The notes: generated from the sequence alone by a model not told the origin. DNA of 64,000 bases from Amanita rubescens (GCA_015039365.1 WION01000103.1:94600-158599), one strand, 5' to 3'; positions 1 to 12,900 are shown, numbered from the stretch's first letter. Program-made: numbers and translations.

Positions 1-2561
1 AAAAGTCTTTTCGGAGCGAATTCGAGTCCTTGTAAACAGATCAGCGTCAGAAGGATAAAGATAAATAGTGCTGACTTCGCTATTACGAGCCTTGTATAAG
101 ACTTTTAGCGCAACTGGCCGTCCGTGATGTTCGCCTTTGTACACACTGCCAAAGCCTCCAGCACCTTGAACTGAGCTAAGATCTGACTTGACATCACTAA
201 TAAACAGAATTTTCGGCAATACATCTTTCTTAGATAGCTTATCCACCAGCCTCCTGGCCTTTCGGTTTGCATCTTGAATGCCACGATTCTCCAGGCGTCC
301 ATTGCGCAGTAGCTAGATTGAGATAAGGACATTGGACGCGCAAGATAGGTAGAAACTCTACGCACACAAAGGATGAAATCAAGAATTAGCTCAATGTCTG
401 AAGCAGCTTCTAATGCTGAAATAGTAGTGAGATAATCTGGCGAATCCAATAGTTTACCCATAAAACCAAGGGTAAATTGGTTTATGGCATTCTGTGGAGA
501 TGTCTAGCAAATTTTTAAACATTATCGGTGGTCCTCTGAACCCTCGCAGATGTTCGTACCTCAAATCTGAGGATCGCAAGTAACGATGGGAGGAGTCTTG
601 TTTGAGCGAGTGGCGTATCAGTCTTCTTGGTCTACAGTGCAGCAAGTAATTAGAGTAAATCGACGCCAAGACATGAATTTCGCACTTCGGTTTCCTTTAT
701 CAGTGACTCAATTTTATCCATCATCATATCGCTTTTAGGCAAATCATGATCCCCGACAAATGCAGTTATTGCGTTATGAATTGATTCCTTCCGTTCCGAG
801 CAAATAAACTCGTAGATGATTCCATTTACGTCATCTGGCGTCATTTTTCCTCTATCTTCAAGCGAAATTTGGAACACTGCTTGTAGGATCAATATGATAT
901 CCACTACGTATCCCATGATGCAACGAATATGGTCTGGCCTGTTGAGAAGTTCAAAACATCTGCCAGAATAACAAACGGCATATGCTCACCGCCCTTGATA
1001 AACGTCTTTCGTCCACTCGCCTGCTACCCTGGATGCCTTGATCACATCACGATGTCTTACAACAGCCGTTAGTTGTACTACGCATCAATCCCAAATCCAC
1101 CTACGTAGTACTGGTATTGGAAAGATTGAGATCATTCACGACGGCAGTCGTTTGACAGTAGAATGCGTCGCTGAGGAGAAACTACTCGGACGCGATGAAT
1201 TCAAATACACGTTCGAGATACGCTGCTGTACGTACCTCGTTTAAATTCCGAATATCCCATATAGTAACAATGCCTCGATGTATCTTGGATATACACTTTT
1301 GAAGGCTAACGCCAGATCTTATTGCACGCCAATACCCTGTTTGTGGATGTAAGAACATGGAACGTTGACAGTAACCACGTATCCACTTTACTTTCTTTTA
1401 CAGCTCTGGAAGGAAAAGTTAAGTCTAACTTTATTCATTTTTCTTTTCATTCCGATACTTACTTTATTGATGCGGTGATCTTGTTTGGTATATTAACACC
1501 TTGGGCCGCAGCTAAAACAATCTGGCCTAAACCCCATGAATCGTTATGCGATCTTGTACGTAGAAATTTCTCGCTAGTCTTATAAGTATTGAATATATGT
1601 TTCTTCAAGCACACAAGCCCCATCCGCGGACTTGAAATATTGGTGTCTACACTTCGCATCGTGATATTCACCAATCGATGCAAAGTTTCACACAGCGATA
1701 CTGGATGAAGATGGTAGTTTATATGGAGGAACGCGACACAAACGTACCAGATACCAGAGCGTATTGTGCCTGATCCAAGTCGTTCTTGGTCGCATTCTCG
1801 AATGCTTTGCCATATCGTTCCTTGAATTTTTTCTCAGCCAACGTTTGGATTTTTCCTTGCTCTGTTCCCGCATTGTTGAGACTGGCTATGAATAGGTCAA
1901 ACTTTGTGAATATGACGATTATTGGTACTACGATCACGATAAGTCCAGAAATGCAATTGGATAAGCAGGTGGTTGCCTTTGTTTCGATTCAGCTTGAAAA
2001 TTCTTTCATCGCCTTCGAGTATTTTGCCACCGTCAGGAGGCACGGTAATACACAACCTGCAAAATAGCACATGTTAGAGCAATTCCATTCGCGACACTAC
2101 GAGCGCACCAAATCGCGTAGAGCCTCTCGGAAAGAGACTCCTTCTGACTCCGCTCTTCGATAAATTGCTTTAAGATATCGAATTTCTCCACGCTTTCTGG
2201 ATCGTAACGTTGGAAAACATGAAGAATAAGATGTTTATTATGCGGTGAGGTGATTCCTTCGTTGATATCGGCTGCATAGCCTCGATCGCGTTGAACATCC
2301 TAAACCTTATTGAGGGATTAAAGAACAGTCATAACAGAAGACATACCGCTAAAGAAGTCCCAAATACAGCGCCGATGAGAGTCGATGTCCCCGTTCCGGG
2401 CTATTGAAAGTGAAGGACGTCTGGATTGCTCGTGTGGGAAAGGTGGTAAGTCTTACTTTGCCAACGATAAGAATCCTGAACCTGTGATGCGTGAATTAGC
2501 TTGATGTCATTGATTGGTTGAACTTCCGTCACCTTGGACATTCCTCGGAATCCAGGTCCAT
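1..2561 (-). CDS. GTPase-TKL kinase fusion, copy 1 (3' part off the window; degenerate GTPase)
   Basis: Member of the nine-copy GTPase-kinase family, read on the minus strand and cut by the left edge inside the kinase N-lobe. Recognisable pieces in order are the FRILIVGK strand, P-loop exon (about 2350-2405), switch exon (2090-2320), G4 motif TKFDLF (about 1890), the helical middle region (WRAIRSGVSL near 1300, GYVVDIILILQAVF near 890) and the kinase start with a GGFGSVYKG loop (about 130). The P-loop reads PGTGTSTL, so the Walker A lysine has become threonine. The G3 motif, HDSEGYEPG in its relatives, reads HVFQRYDPE, so DxxG is lost. The usual start codon is missing: a TAG lies in frame upstream, so I start at the first in-frame ATG (2561), which shortens the N-terminus. 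The frames still look open, so it may be an expressed pseudo-GTPase or an early pseudogene. Introns are about 50 bases and exact ends are inferred from paralogs. Confidence 0.75.
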
Positions 2562-3598
2562 AAGAGTTACAAGCGTTGTCTCGTTGGAACCGACAGATGG
2601 CTGCAAGATGTACACGTTCTATGGTGAGAAGAACTGTGAGCGTCTAAACACGGACCTAACGAACCGGCTTGCATATTGAGAGTTTTGAACAGCGTCACTG
2701 ATTGTTACCAGATTTATTGGTAAGTACATGAGCGTGATGTGAACGTGCCGAATCAGAGGTAGTGAGCGAGTATTATTAGAAACGCTATTTTTATCATTTG
2801 AGGCTGCTACTCATTCTTTGCGGGCCGCGGCACGGTAGGGTTGGAGCTTAGCTTTAAGTTATGATTTTATCAGAAAAAAAGCATGGGGGTACAAAGAATT
2901 TATGTTCTGTAGCTCAACCAAATATCGGATCGATAGACCAGTCTCTGCGCAACGTCACGTAGACGAAATTCGGGGCCGGTCCTGGAGTGAGATGACTGAA
3001 TCGACTTTAGCGCCGACGAGACAATAGAGGCGTTACCACCATCTGGTCGACGCGAGATCACCGTCGTGTTGAACTTGAAAGCCGGGAGAGATTCCAGCAG
3101 ATTCCAGCCCACGCGCGGACTTGCAGTAGTAGGATAAATTAAAATAGAGATCGAGGCAGTCGGGGGTGGGGGTTCCTGAGCGTAGGTCTAAATGACGTGG
3201 AGATGCCATCAGAGGCAACCACTCCATCTAAGCGTATCTGTTCAATGGTTCCTCTGGATTAACGTCTGGATTAACGTGCGGGGCCGAGGGGCAGCGGGAC
3301 TAGATTAAGGCGTGACAGCACTATTATGACAAGGGGTTCAGTGGTATATCGCACAGGAAATCCGTGGACCGTTTAGGCGGTTATCATCAAATGGGAGGTA
3401 ACGCATGGCGTAAATAAGCATTTAGCTGGCAGAGTAATGTAGTAAACGCCAAGTCACCTCGTGCCGACGCTGGGACGTTTACCCATAATTATATAACCGC
3501 TTTTCCTGCTGTTTCCGCATAACTTGTTGTCTCGGAAGCATCGATGCTGCGCACAACGCAATCACCAAGCTACAAACGAAGACATAGGTATCCGCCAG
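2562..3598. other. Intergenic, 5' flank of copy 1
   Basis: No convincing gene. Just upstream of copy 1, on the minus strand, a remnant of the family's leader block (TTCTTCTCACCA, near 2620-2631) is still readable, but the ATG that should follow it is gone. Short open frames near 2900-3230 lack recognisable content. Confidence 0.5.
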
Positions 3599-3905
3599 CT
3601 ACCTCGCAACGATAGCCTGTCAGATTATGGGATTCGAGATTCCAACCGAAAACCCAGGGGAGTCGAGTTGAAATTGGTATCCAAGATTCGCTACCCAGAT
3701 CTTTGTTTATTACCAACGTCAAGGCAGAGCTTTCCTTAGTGCCATTGGTCGGGGCGACTTTGGCAATGTTTTCAAAGGCGAATACAGGTCGCGCTGAAAG
3801 CGCTTCACAGCGGTAAAGACAGGTTAGTGCCTTGTTATTCTTTTCTCCTGATAATACTGATTTGTTCTGGAAGAATTTATTCAGGAAAAGCTTCCGTTGC
3901 AAGGG
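3599..3905 (+). pseudogene. Relic of a GTPase-kinase copy (kinase N-lobe only)
   Basis: The sequence matches the kinase-entry exon of the copy at 9975-13511 almost base for base: an LPRNDSLSDYGIRDSNRK segment, then LFIT, then a glycine-loop segment (AIGRGDFGNVFKGE), then the following intron and the beginning of the next exon. The reading frame is interrupted by small deletions and stops; for example the segment around the VAIK lysine is shortened by several codons. No GTPase half and no kinase C-lobe lie beside it. It is therefore a solo fragment of a lost plus-strand copy. Confidence 0.8.
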
Positions 3906-3960
3906 TATAGCACTAGACCACTACTATATCTCACCCTATATAGTATGAATCGAATAACGG

Positions 3961-6011
3961 TTATCTCAGGTAGCACACCATCTCAAGTTGTGTCACTAGG
4001 TCATCAATCGAAGGTCTGTCCTCCGGTTCCTTAGCCCAGCACCGGCAAAGAATCTTCCACATTTCATCGTCCAACCCACGTTCAATGACACGCTCGTCTA
4101 CCGGACGCTTCGGTAACTCATCCTTCTCCATCTTCCTGAATATCACCTGAGGGTTTTTCTTGATATGACTAAATGGCATTTCGTGTGTAAACAGCTGAGA
4201 TCGCATTTCAGTATCCCGTTGCCGGATACAAGTCAAATTCGAACTAACCTCCAAGATAGTCATGCCGAAGCTATAGACATCACCCTTGGTCGAGACGAGA
4301 CCTCCTTCACCCCACATCTCAGGGGCACACCATCTACAACCATCCGTTGCACCTGTAGTTTGGGTGATCAGGTTTCCCTCAAGCTATATAACCGAGATTT
4401 AGCAATGCATATAACTTTAGATCGAGGATAACTTGCCTTGGCAAGCGCAAAGTCCGTAATTAGTGGTTGACCTTCATCTCCGATAACCACGTTTTCCTGA
4501 TCGTGATAAAATCAGCGCTCCTATCGACTGTCTGTACAATGGATACGAACCCCTCTCAAATTTCCGTGGATGATGGACATAGAGTGGAGGACTTTAATCC
4601 CTGATGCTATGCCGAGGATCTATGATAGGACAATTAAGATTTTAGCGCGGGAACTTGAAAACGACGCACGAGCTTTCTGTAATCGACCTCCGTGTCATGC
4701 TTCTTGACATACGCCAACGCGCTTCCATTATCCATCCAGGGGCTAACCAAAGCACTAGCGCAACATTAACATGGTGGACAGTGCATCACAGCATTGGAAA
4801 ATGCTCACAGACGAAGGCCATCAGGGGTGCAGAAACCATAAAACGGGATAATATGTTTTCCTTGGTCTATTTCATGTATCTTCGCCCACAGCTCAACTTC
4901 ACGCCTAATCCTCTGACGATACGTGAGTCACAACAAGAAATCAGTGATAGAACGGGCGGACCTGTATGGATCTCTCATTCTTCGAATTGACGGAACGGAT
5001 AACCTTGATCCTCACATCCTCACTTTGGAGGAATCTTCCCTTGTACACATCAGCGTTCCTATTGCCCATGGTGGGCGCCTCCCCCAACCATTCGACCTCT
5101 CCAGAGTCTAGCTGGCACTTGGGCGGCAGCAACTTGGACAACCGAAGAAGACTATAGAGGTTCTTTGCCATCCGCTTGCGTTCTTCTTCTGACACGATTT
5201 GGTGTTCCGCCAAGCCCTGATCTCAAGTTAAGTAGAGCAAACTACCGCTTGCACCATTTACGTACTCCTTGCATCATCATTGAAATTGTTCGTATGTCAT
5301 TCTGATTGTCGCTAGGCCCGCTCTCTGTCACTCGCTGCACGAAATTGGGAGCGGCAAACTCTTCCATAACGGCTTTACGGTCGGCATAAAGACTTTCTTG
5401 GAGACCTCTATGCCACATCTCGTCTTCCTTTTGCCGTGCCAGCGTTTCCATATGAGCCGCAAGCTGAAAGACAGTTAGAGACTTATTTCCTTATACACAG
5501 AATGCTTACCATGAAGGTAGTAAGACAGTCCGACAGCCGTGTGTTGCAATCGTTGATTTGTGCCTCGAACAAGCCTTGATTGACCAACATGTAGAACCAA
5601 CTCTTATCTGACCATTTCCGCATCATATCCCTGACCTGTACAAGACATCTTCAAGCCATTAGCCTCATAGAATCCATGGGGGAAATGACAAGACAACTGA
5701 CTCAAAAACGTCAGTCCGATATTGGACCGTTGAATTAGGGAGAGGCTTCTTCTCGTATTGCTTTAAAGATTTATACAGGTGTTGACATCTTTGAGCCAAA
5801 TGACGAGCAGCATTCCTGCGGAAAGAGTTGGATAAGAATTTCGCCGAGAATAGAGAGAGAGATAAGGCACGCACTTGTTTTGTGGAACGGTGTCGCATAG
5901 AATGACAACGGCAGCGAGAACGTCCGCAACAGCCCCCATGCCCGGAATTGGCACCACAGCAGCGGTAATTTGAACAACTGGCTTGGCAAAGGCGGAGAAG
6001 ATGGCACCCAT
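3961..6011 (-). CDS. MLKL-like protein: helical N-terminal domain plus TKL pseudokinase (first of two)
   Basis: The N-terminus ([16 protein letters not shown], then [20 protein letters not shown] and VPQNK, then [20 protein letters not shown]) has the pattern of the MLKL N-terminal / HeLo-like four-helix bundle found in fungal cell-death and kinase proteins. A helical brace region follows ([20 protein letters not shown]). The kinase-like domain has no glycine-rich loop ([12 protein letters not shown]), keeps the VAIK lysine (VRIKVIR), has HGN instead of HRD, and ends the DFG segment as DFALAK. APE ([11 protein letters not shown]) and the C-lobe ([28 protein letters not shown]) are intact. The missing catalytic Asp and loop predict a pseudokinase. 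Start: ATG 6011 aligns with the sister gene and leaves a TATATATA box about 55 bases upstream; in-frame ATGs at 6047 and 6065 are alternatives. Intron ends are inferred. Confidence 0.8.
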
Positions 6012-6474
6012 GTCGGATATAAAATGCGGGGTATTGAGAGGCGGCATCAAGACCAGCAGACTCATTATATATATGCTGCATGGCAGTGGTCTGTGATAGG
6101 CGCGTGGGCCATAGCCCCGTACCAAGTACCACAACTATTTGAAGAATGAGCAATCGAAAAGTCGTTTGTCACAGTGCGGCGTCACAGCCACTTAATTTAG
6201 TACCACCCTCCGCAGCTAGCAGACGGGCCTCGTAGCCGATACAGAGCCTCCTCATCGTACGCTCGAGATAATGGCACAGTCCATGGCTGTGCCGTGAACA
6301 ACACGTTCCTGATCCTACTTTTTTCACTAATCCTGACACTGCGCGCGAGTTTACTGTCTATTGCTTGCTTTCTACTCTTATTACACTTTGTTCTAAAACG
6401 TTCAATGTTCATGCGAGGTAATGAGCATCTGATACCCTAGTCAAGGCGTAGATCAGCTTCTTGCCAGGCAAACT

Positions 6475-8499
6475 TTAGAGTTGCGTCAGAAGCTCGTCAA
6501 TCGAAGGCCTGCCCTGCGGATCCCGGGACCAGCATACACAGAGAAGCTCCCACATTCTGTCATCCAACCCACGCTCAAAGGCAAGCACGTCTTGGGGGCG
6601 GTCAGGGAGTCCATCGTTCTCCAACTTCTTCGTAACCACCTGGGGGAGGTTTTCAGCGTCGTCGTAGGGCATCTTGTGCGTGAATAACTAAACAACGTTC
6701 AACGTCCAATTACAAACCGCAAAGAAGTCGAGCTTACCTCCAGAATTGTCATACCAAAGCTGTAGATATCAATTTTCGCCGACACGGTGCTATTCTTTAG
6801 CCACATCTCCGGTGCGCACCATCTATAACCATCTTGCGTGCCAGTGAATCGGGTAACGACATTGCCTTCAAGCTATAAGGGTATGGTTTAGAAATAGATG
6901 CAGCCTGAGGTTATGACGTACCTTGGCAAGCGCAAAGTCCGTAATCAGCGGCTGGCCCGCGTTTCCGATGAGCACTTTTTCCTTGTAAAGATATGAGTAA
7001 TCTGATACGTGAGTGTTATAATCAACAAAAGACCCACTCCTCTCAGATTCCCATGGATGACAGGGGGGTTCATTGAGTGGAGAACTTTCAACCCTTCGGC
7101 TATGCCAAAGATCTGCGATGGCACAATCAATACTTCGCCATAGAAACTGAACGTAGCAACATACAAGCTTCTTATAGTCGATAAGCCTGTCATGATTCTT
7201 GACGTATGCTGTCGCGTTTCCGTTATCTATCCACGGGCTAACTAAAAGACTGGTATATTGTTAACGGGGTAGAAAATGCATGACTATACCGAATATTACT
7301 CACAGTCGGAGGCCATCGGGCGAATAGAAACCATAAAAGGGTATGATATGCCTTCCCTGATCTATTCTATGTATCTCTGCCCACAGTGCAGCCTCACGCC
7401 TGATCCTCTGGATGCATGTGAGTTACGGACAAAGATCCTGCCAAGACGGCGTACCTCGACATTCTTCTCATCCCTCATATTGACAAAGCGGATGACCTTG
7501 ATCTTCACGTCTTCACTGCCGAGGAACCTTCCCTTGTACACGTCTATATTATTGGTGCTTATTGTGGGTATGTCGTCCGACCACTCGACTTCTCCAGAGC
7601 TGAGCTGGCACTGGGGTGGAAGTTGTTTGGACAACCGAAGTAAGTCGTACAGATTCTTGATCATATGATTGCGTTCATCTTCTGGCATGATCTGGCGTTC
7701 TGCTAACCCCTGATCACAAGTGTTTAGTAGTTTAGAACTTCAGGCGTGCAATGGACTCACTTGTTGCATCGTCATTAAGATCGTCCTTGTGTCATTCCTG
7801 CTCTCTATAAGCCTAGCCTCCATTGCCTGCTGCACGAAGTTGACATCGGAAAGCTGTTTCATAACAGCTTTGTGGTCAGCATCGTGGCTTTCTTTCAGGT
7901 TCATTCGCCATCTTTCGCTTTCATTTTGGTACGCCAGTGATTCCATTTGAGCAGCAGTCTGAAAGATTCCTCAGCGACAGGTATCTCCTTGACACAGGGT
8001 GCTCACCATGAAGAGTGTGAAGCATTCAGATAGGTCAGCTTCGCAATCGTCGAATTCGACCTCGAAATCGCCTTGATGTACTAACATATAAAGCCAGTTC
8101 TTTTCAGACCATTTCTCCATCAAATTCTTGACCTTTTCTAGACAGCTACAAATCCATTAATGGAATCCTTCATTGGAAAACAGACAACTAACGTGAACAC
8201 TTTAGTCCGGTATTGAACCGTCGGATCAGGGAGAAACCTATTTTCGTACTGCTTCAGCTCAGTGCACAACTGCTCGCATTTCTGAGCCAAGCGACGAGCG
8301 GCGTTCCTGTAGATGTCGCAGTTGGAGAGCAGTTTCACCCAGAGAGGGACGGCACGTACTTGTTTTGGGGGACGCAGTCACAAAGGGCGATGATAGCGCC
8401 TAGAAGATCACCAGCAGCCCCCAGGCCCGGAATAGCCACGGAAGCCCCGGTGGACCCTGACCTAACAAAGGCTGAAAACAAAACCCGCAAGAAATGCAT
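6475..8499 (-). CDS. MLKL-like protein: helical N-terminal domain plus TKL pseudokinase (second of two)
   Basis: Tandem paralog of the gene at 3961-6011, same strand, 464 bases upstream of it. N-terminal domain: LFSAFVRSG, then VAIPGLGAAGDLLGAIIALC and VPQNK, an intron, then NAARRLAQKCEQLCTELKQY. A helical linker follows (MESLAYQNESERWRMNLKES). The kinase-like domain lacks any glycine loop (TISTNNIDVYKG), keeps a lysine in VKIKVIR, carries HGN for HRD (PPVIHGNLRG), and DFA for DFG (LITDFALAK). APE (WCAPEMW) and C-lobe motifs ([27 protein letters not shown]) are normal. By analogy with MLKL, the helical domain would act at membranes and the pseudokinase would be the switch, but that is inference. 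Start at 8499 is the ATG just before LFSAF; sequence upstream could hold another small exon. Confidence 0.8.
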
Positions 8500-9900
8500 C
8501 GCAAGTCTGGAATTTAGAGGCAGGGGTGGACGTGAATATCGCGTGCGACCAGCTCTTATAAGGTCCAACCTCCTGCATCGCACTGGTCCATGATTGGCCT
8601 AGAGCAGGTTCTGCACAGCTTCCCTTGTCATGCTATGAGTGCCATTGTCTTTCGCTACAGCATTTGAGGGACAATTAGTTCACCCGCCCAACGTTTGTGG
8701 AGGACGTGGACGTAAGGTGTATGCGGAACAGGAGTTGGCGACTCGGAGCTTCAGAGGAAGAGAAATTAGCCAGAGTCCAGAGTTGCCGTATTATATTTGG
8801 CCTCTGAGCGGTCGTCTTTGATGGATTTCAACCATCGTCGAACGTTGAGCGTTGAACAATCTTGTCAGCAGTTTCAACGGAATGGGGCTAGCGGAAGAGA
8901 GCAAGACATCCGAGTTTTGTCACCGTCACCGTGACGCGCATCAACCACTTGCGACTTTACGCGCGCCCACCACTACGCGGGACTACTTTGACAGGAACAA
9001 TAATCGGCACGGCATCAGTCAAAGTTTAATTCGGGATGCAGGCGCGTAGTCCAGCTGACTTCTACGGCTGTGTCTCACTCCGGTGATCCTACTTCTGAAT
9101 GTCAGTTAAGCGTGCCAATTCAATCAACCTCATTACTTACATTGTCCATCCAAAGGATCCAAATGAAGTTACAAGCTGTATAGCGGCGCAGTCCTTGCCA
9201 TTTTCAGAACGACAAGAATAACCTGGCGGTTGTCGGTGATCCCCGCGTCCAGTTGGCGACTCCACGCGCATATTCATGCTCGATTCTTATTGCGATTGGT
9301 TGATCGAAGCCTGGTGCGTCTAACAGAAGAAGTCTGCGTCGTATAAGCTCTGGACAATGTTTGATAGATCGAAGACGGGATCAACAACAAGAACATGCTA
9401 TCTGGCTATCCCAACCAAGACGCGGCAGTCTCAGAATCGAAAATAAAGGGAGGTTGTGAGAAAACACAGGATGTTTATGCGGTAAGTAAATAGAAGCATA
9501 AACTTTCAGTATACCGATGTTTCAACGGCAGGTTCTCGATTGTGTATGGTTCTCGAGTATGCAGAGTTCCTACCACGCGCCTAGATCCTCAATAATGATT
9601 GTTTTGCCCTATCTCTTGTGCGCTTTTACGCTACGGTAATTGTAATCAAGCTGTGGCGAAATTGACCGCGTGTTCCCGAGTTGGACTGCGTAGTAGTGTG
9701 TTAGGAGCATGTGAGCCGGGCAACATTATAGTGTACCACTTGCCGGGTAACTGGTGCTGTGGGCGCGAATGTGCTGATCGTATAGTGCTCAGCGATTTGC
9801 AGTCTGATCCGGATTCCACAGCTACATTGTGGTACATGTATGCTTCATCTGCAGGGCCGCGGACAACATTGATGTTAACAACTTTTCTTGTGTCAGTTCA
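8500..9900. other. Intergenic between divergent genes
   Basis: This is the shared upstream region of the minus-strand MLKL-like gene and the plus-strand GTPase-kinase at 9975. Open frames here (8639-8821, 8852-9049 and parts of 9599-9900) have no recognisable motifs. I see no RNA gene or mobile element. Confidence 0.4.
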
Positions 9901-9925
9901 GATTACATACTCACCATCAATCCAG
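9901..9925 (+). promoter_or_regulatory. Conserved 5' box of the GTPase-kinase family
   Basis: GATTACATACTCA followed by CATCAATCC, 50-75 bases before the ATG. A second conserved block (GGCGCT, then TTCTCACCACC) lies between it and the start codon. The same two blocks precede the other copies on either strand. Confidence 0.6.
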
Positions 9926-9974
9926 CACAGTGCGGGCGCTCAAGCTGGTTTGAACATTATTCTCACCACCTGTC

Positions 9975-12900
9975 ATGGATCCCCCCTCTCAGATGACATT
10001 GCCGTCTGTCCGTCCCTCCGGGGCGGACCTTAGGCCAACGACAGAGCTACTTGGTGAAGAGTGTCCAAGGTGAGATTGATATTAATTCAAGCGATCGGTA
10101 AAATCCCAACATGCATTTCAGATTCCGGATCCTCATCGTTGGTCGAGTAAGATTTGTCGTCTTCCAAATCGCGTTTAGTTCATGGTTGTCATTTGACAGT
10201 CAGGCACGGGGAAATCCTCACTTATCAACGCTATATTCAAGGCCTCACTCGCGGTACGCGGTCTAATACCGATATTCTTCCACTGCTCAATAGTGTTTAG
10301 GAGGTTCGACATGATGAAGCTGGCAGGGCCGATATCGACAAAGGAATCACCTCACCTCACAATGAACATTTGATTATACATGATTCCGAAGGTTATGAGC
10401 CAGGAAACGAAGAGAAGTTCCGTGTCTTGGAGAGATTTATCGCTGAGAGAAGTCAGAAGGATGCCATCGCTGAGAGGCTTCACGCGATTTGGTGCGCACA
10501 TGGATGACGTGAATTCAATACCTCTCATTTCATGTTGTTTCACAGGTTGTGCGTTACTGTACCTTACGCTGGTAATCGGATGTTCGAAGAAGGCGACGAA
10601 AAGATTTTCAAGCTGAATCGAAACAAAGGCAAATACCCGCAATTTCAAAACCGGTTTCTGACTCGCTAACCAACAACAGTACCAATAATCGTCGTCTTTA
10701 CAAAACTTGACTTGCTCGTAGCGAGTCTCGACAAGTCGGGGGTAAGGAGAGGAGAAAACAGCCCAGAGCTGGCAGAAAAAGACTTCAAGGAAAAATATAG
10801 TCAAATATTCGAGAGATCAACTACCAAGAATGCGGGGGGTCACATACCATACGCTCTCGTCGCGAGTACGTTTGTATATCGATGTTACCTTTTCCTTACT
10901 GAAATCTTCATGAAGCGTCCCTTCCCGAAACGTTGCAGCATCTGGTCGATATCACGATGACAAGTATACGCGTCGAGACACCGGGTCCAGCCAAAGGGCT
11001 CGCGCGCGTTAAGGGATTTTTCAATAAATCTGCCGATAACAACCGGCTGACAAGGATTGATGAAGACGTGTTAGATTCGGCGCAAATTGCCTTGGCAACT
11101 GCACAGCGCGTTGACATGCCGGCCAAGATTATTGCATCGGTAAAGTAAGTAGCCCGTCAGCAACGGATAAATCTGACATCTGACATTATTACAGAGTGGG
11201 AAAAAAGAGTAAGTCGAACCCGCAACTCCGTTTTGACGTTCTGCGTTCTTACGTCTATCAGAATATTGGAGAGCAATAGCATCTGGCTTATACTTTCTCG
11301 GTGTCAGCCTTGACAAGTGCTTATATGCCATACATAAAGACATCACCACGATTTGGAATATCCGAGGTTTGGATGAGGTATGTACAGGAATTGGTATTGA
11401 GTCTATTCATCTTCACAATTGCAGTTCCTTGATAGCGAGCCATTCCGTCGCCGAATGATGACTATCGTTGAGGATCTTACTCATCAAAACCCGAGGAATC
11501 CTGATAACATGTGTGTGGAATTGGGGATATTGACGAATATCACAGCTAATGCCCATTGCAAGACAAAGCAAAATAACGATAGCATCGGCAGCGGCGGGCC
11601 TAGCAAAGAACGTGTGGGCGAGCGGTGTTTACCAAAAATTGTGAGTATGCCTTGCTTTTTATATAAGCAGACATGTTGAGCTTCTCAAAAGGCCTGAGCA
11701 TGTTCGTTGTCTCATGGGATATGTAGTGGACCTTACACTCATCCTACAAGCCGTGTTCCAAGTTTCACTTCAGGATCGGCTTGAAGGAAAAGTCACACAA
11801 GACCGCGTCAACGAAATCATCTACGAGTTTCATTGTTCAGACAAGAAGAAACGTATTCATGATGCAATTCGGTCATTCGTTGTTGCTCAACACCCTTTTG
11901 CGAAGGACAACGTGGTGAACAAGATCGAGTCTTTGATAAAGGATAACGAGGTCTGCAGCTCAAACCTCACCGTCAACCCATTGCTAACCATACATCCCCC
12001 GTGTTCCATTACAGATGACAAGGGACGATATTCAATTTAATGACAAGAGGCCACACCTTCCATCATTGCTTACCATCCTTAGATTCGAGGTTTGGCGTCT
12101 TCTGGGCCATCAATGATCTATCGCTAATAATTGATAGTTAACCGCGAACGGCACCTCCATTATGATTGTGAACCCAACTACGCTTAGCTTTACGGGAAGA
12201 CTATTAGTGCTACCCGACTTTCGCAATCTCGTACACAACCTCGATGCTTTAGACGTTGAGCTATTACTGGACTTCATCCTCTACGTGTGTATATGTATTC
12301 CCCGCCTCTATACTATTATCACTTACTTTCTGTAGCTACTTCGCAACGGTAGCCTATCCAATTCCGGCATTCAAGAAGCCAACCGAAAAGCCAGGAGATT
12401 AATGTTCAAACTGATATCCGAAAAAGATGCCCTGCCCAAATCTCTGTTTATTAATGGTGTCAGGACCGAGGCGGAACTTTCCTCTAGCGCCATTGGTACG
12501 GGAGGTTTTGGAAATGTCTTTAAAGGCGAACTCAAGGGAGAGCCGGTCGCGCTCAAAGTGCTATACAGAGGCCAAAAAAAAGTTAGTGCCTTACCATTCT
12601 TTTCTCTCGGTAATACTGATCTGATCTGTAAGGATTCACTCAAAAAAGACTTCTGTCGGGAGGCTCTTGCATGGGGATCACTCCCACACCGCTACATCCT
12701 CCCTCTACTGGGCGTGTTCGAGGACAGATCAGCCCTGTTCCTCGTGTCACCGTACATGACGAACGGAACATTATCGCAATGGAGGCACAGGAATCAGCCA
12801 GCCGTGGCTGATATACATAGGCGGGTACGTTTTCGATGCCTTGCAGTCCAGTCGGGTGACTTTCTGATGCCTGTTAGATGTTTGAGGTAGCCCAGGCCAT

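Noticed and set aside
5665..6153. Long minus-strand frame rich in Cys and Ser
   Set aside because: It is a shadow frame of the MLKL-like N-terminal exon, which is read in another frame with a clear domain pattern.
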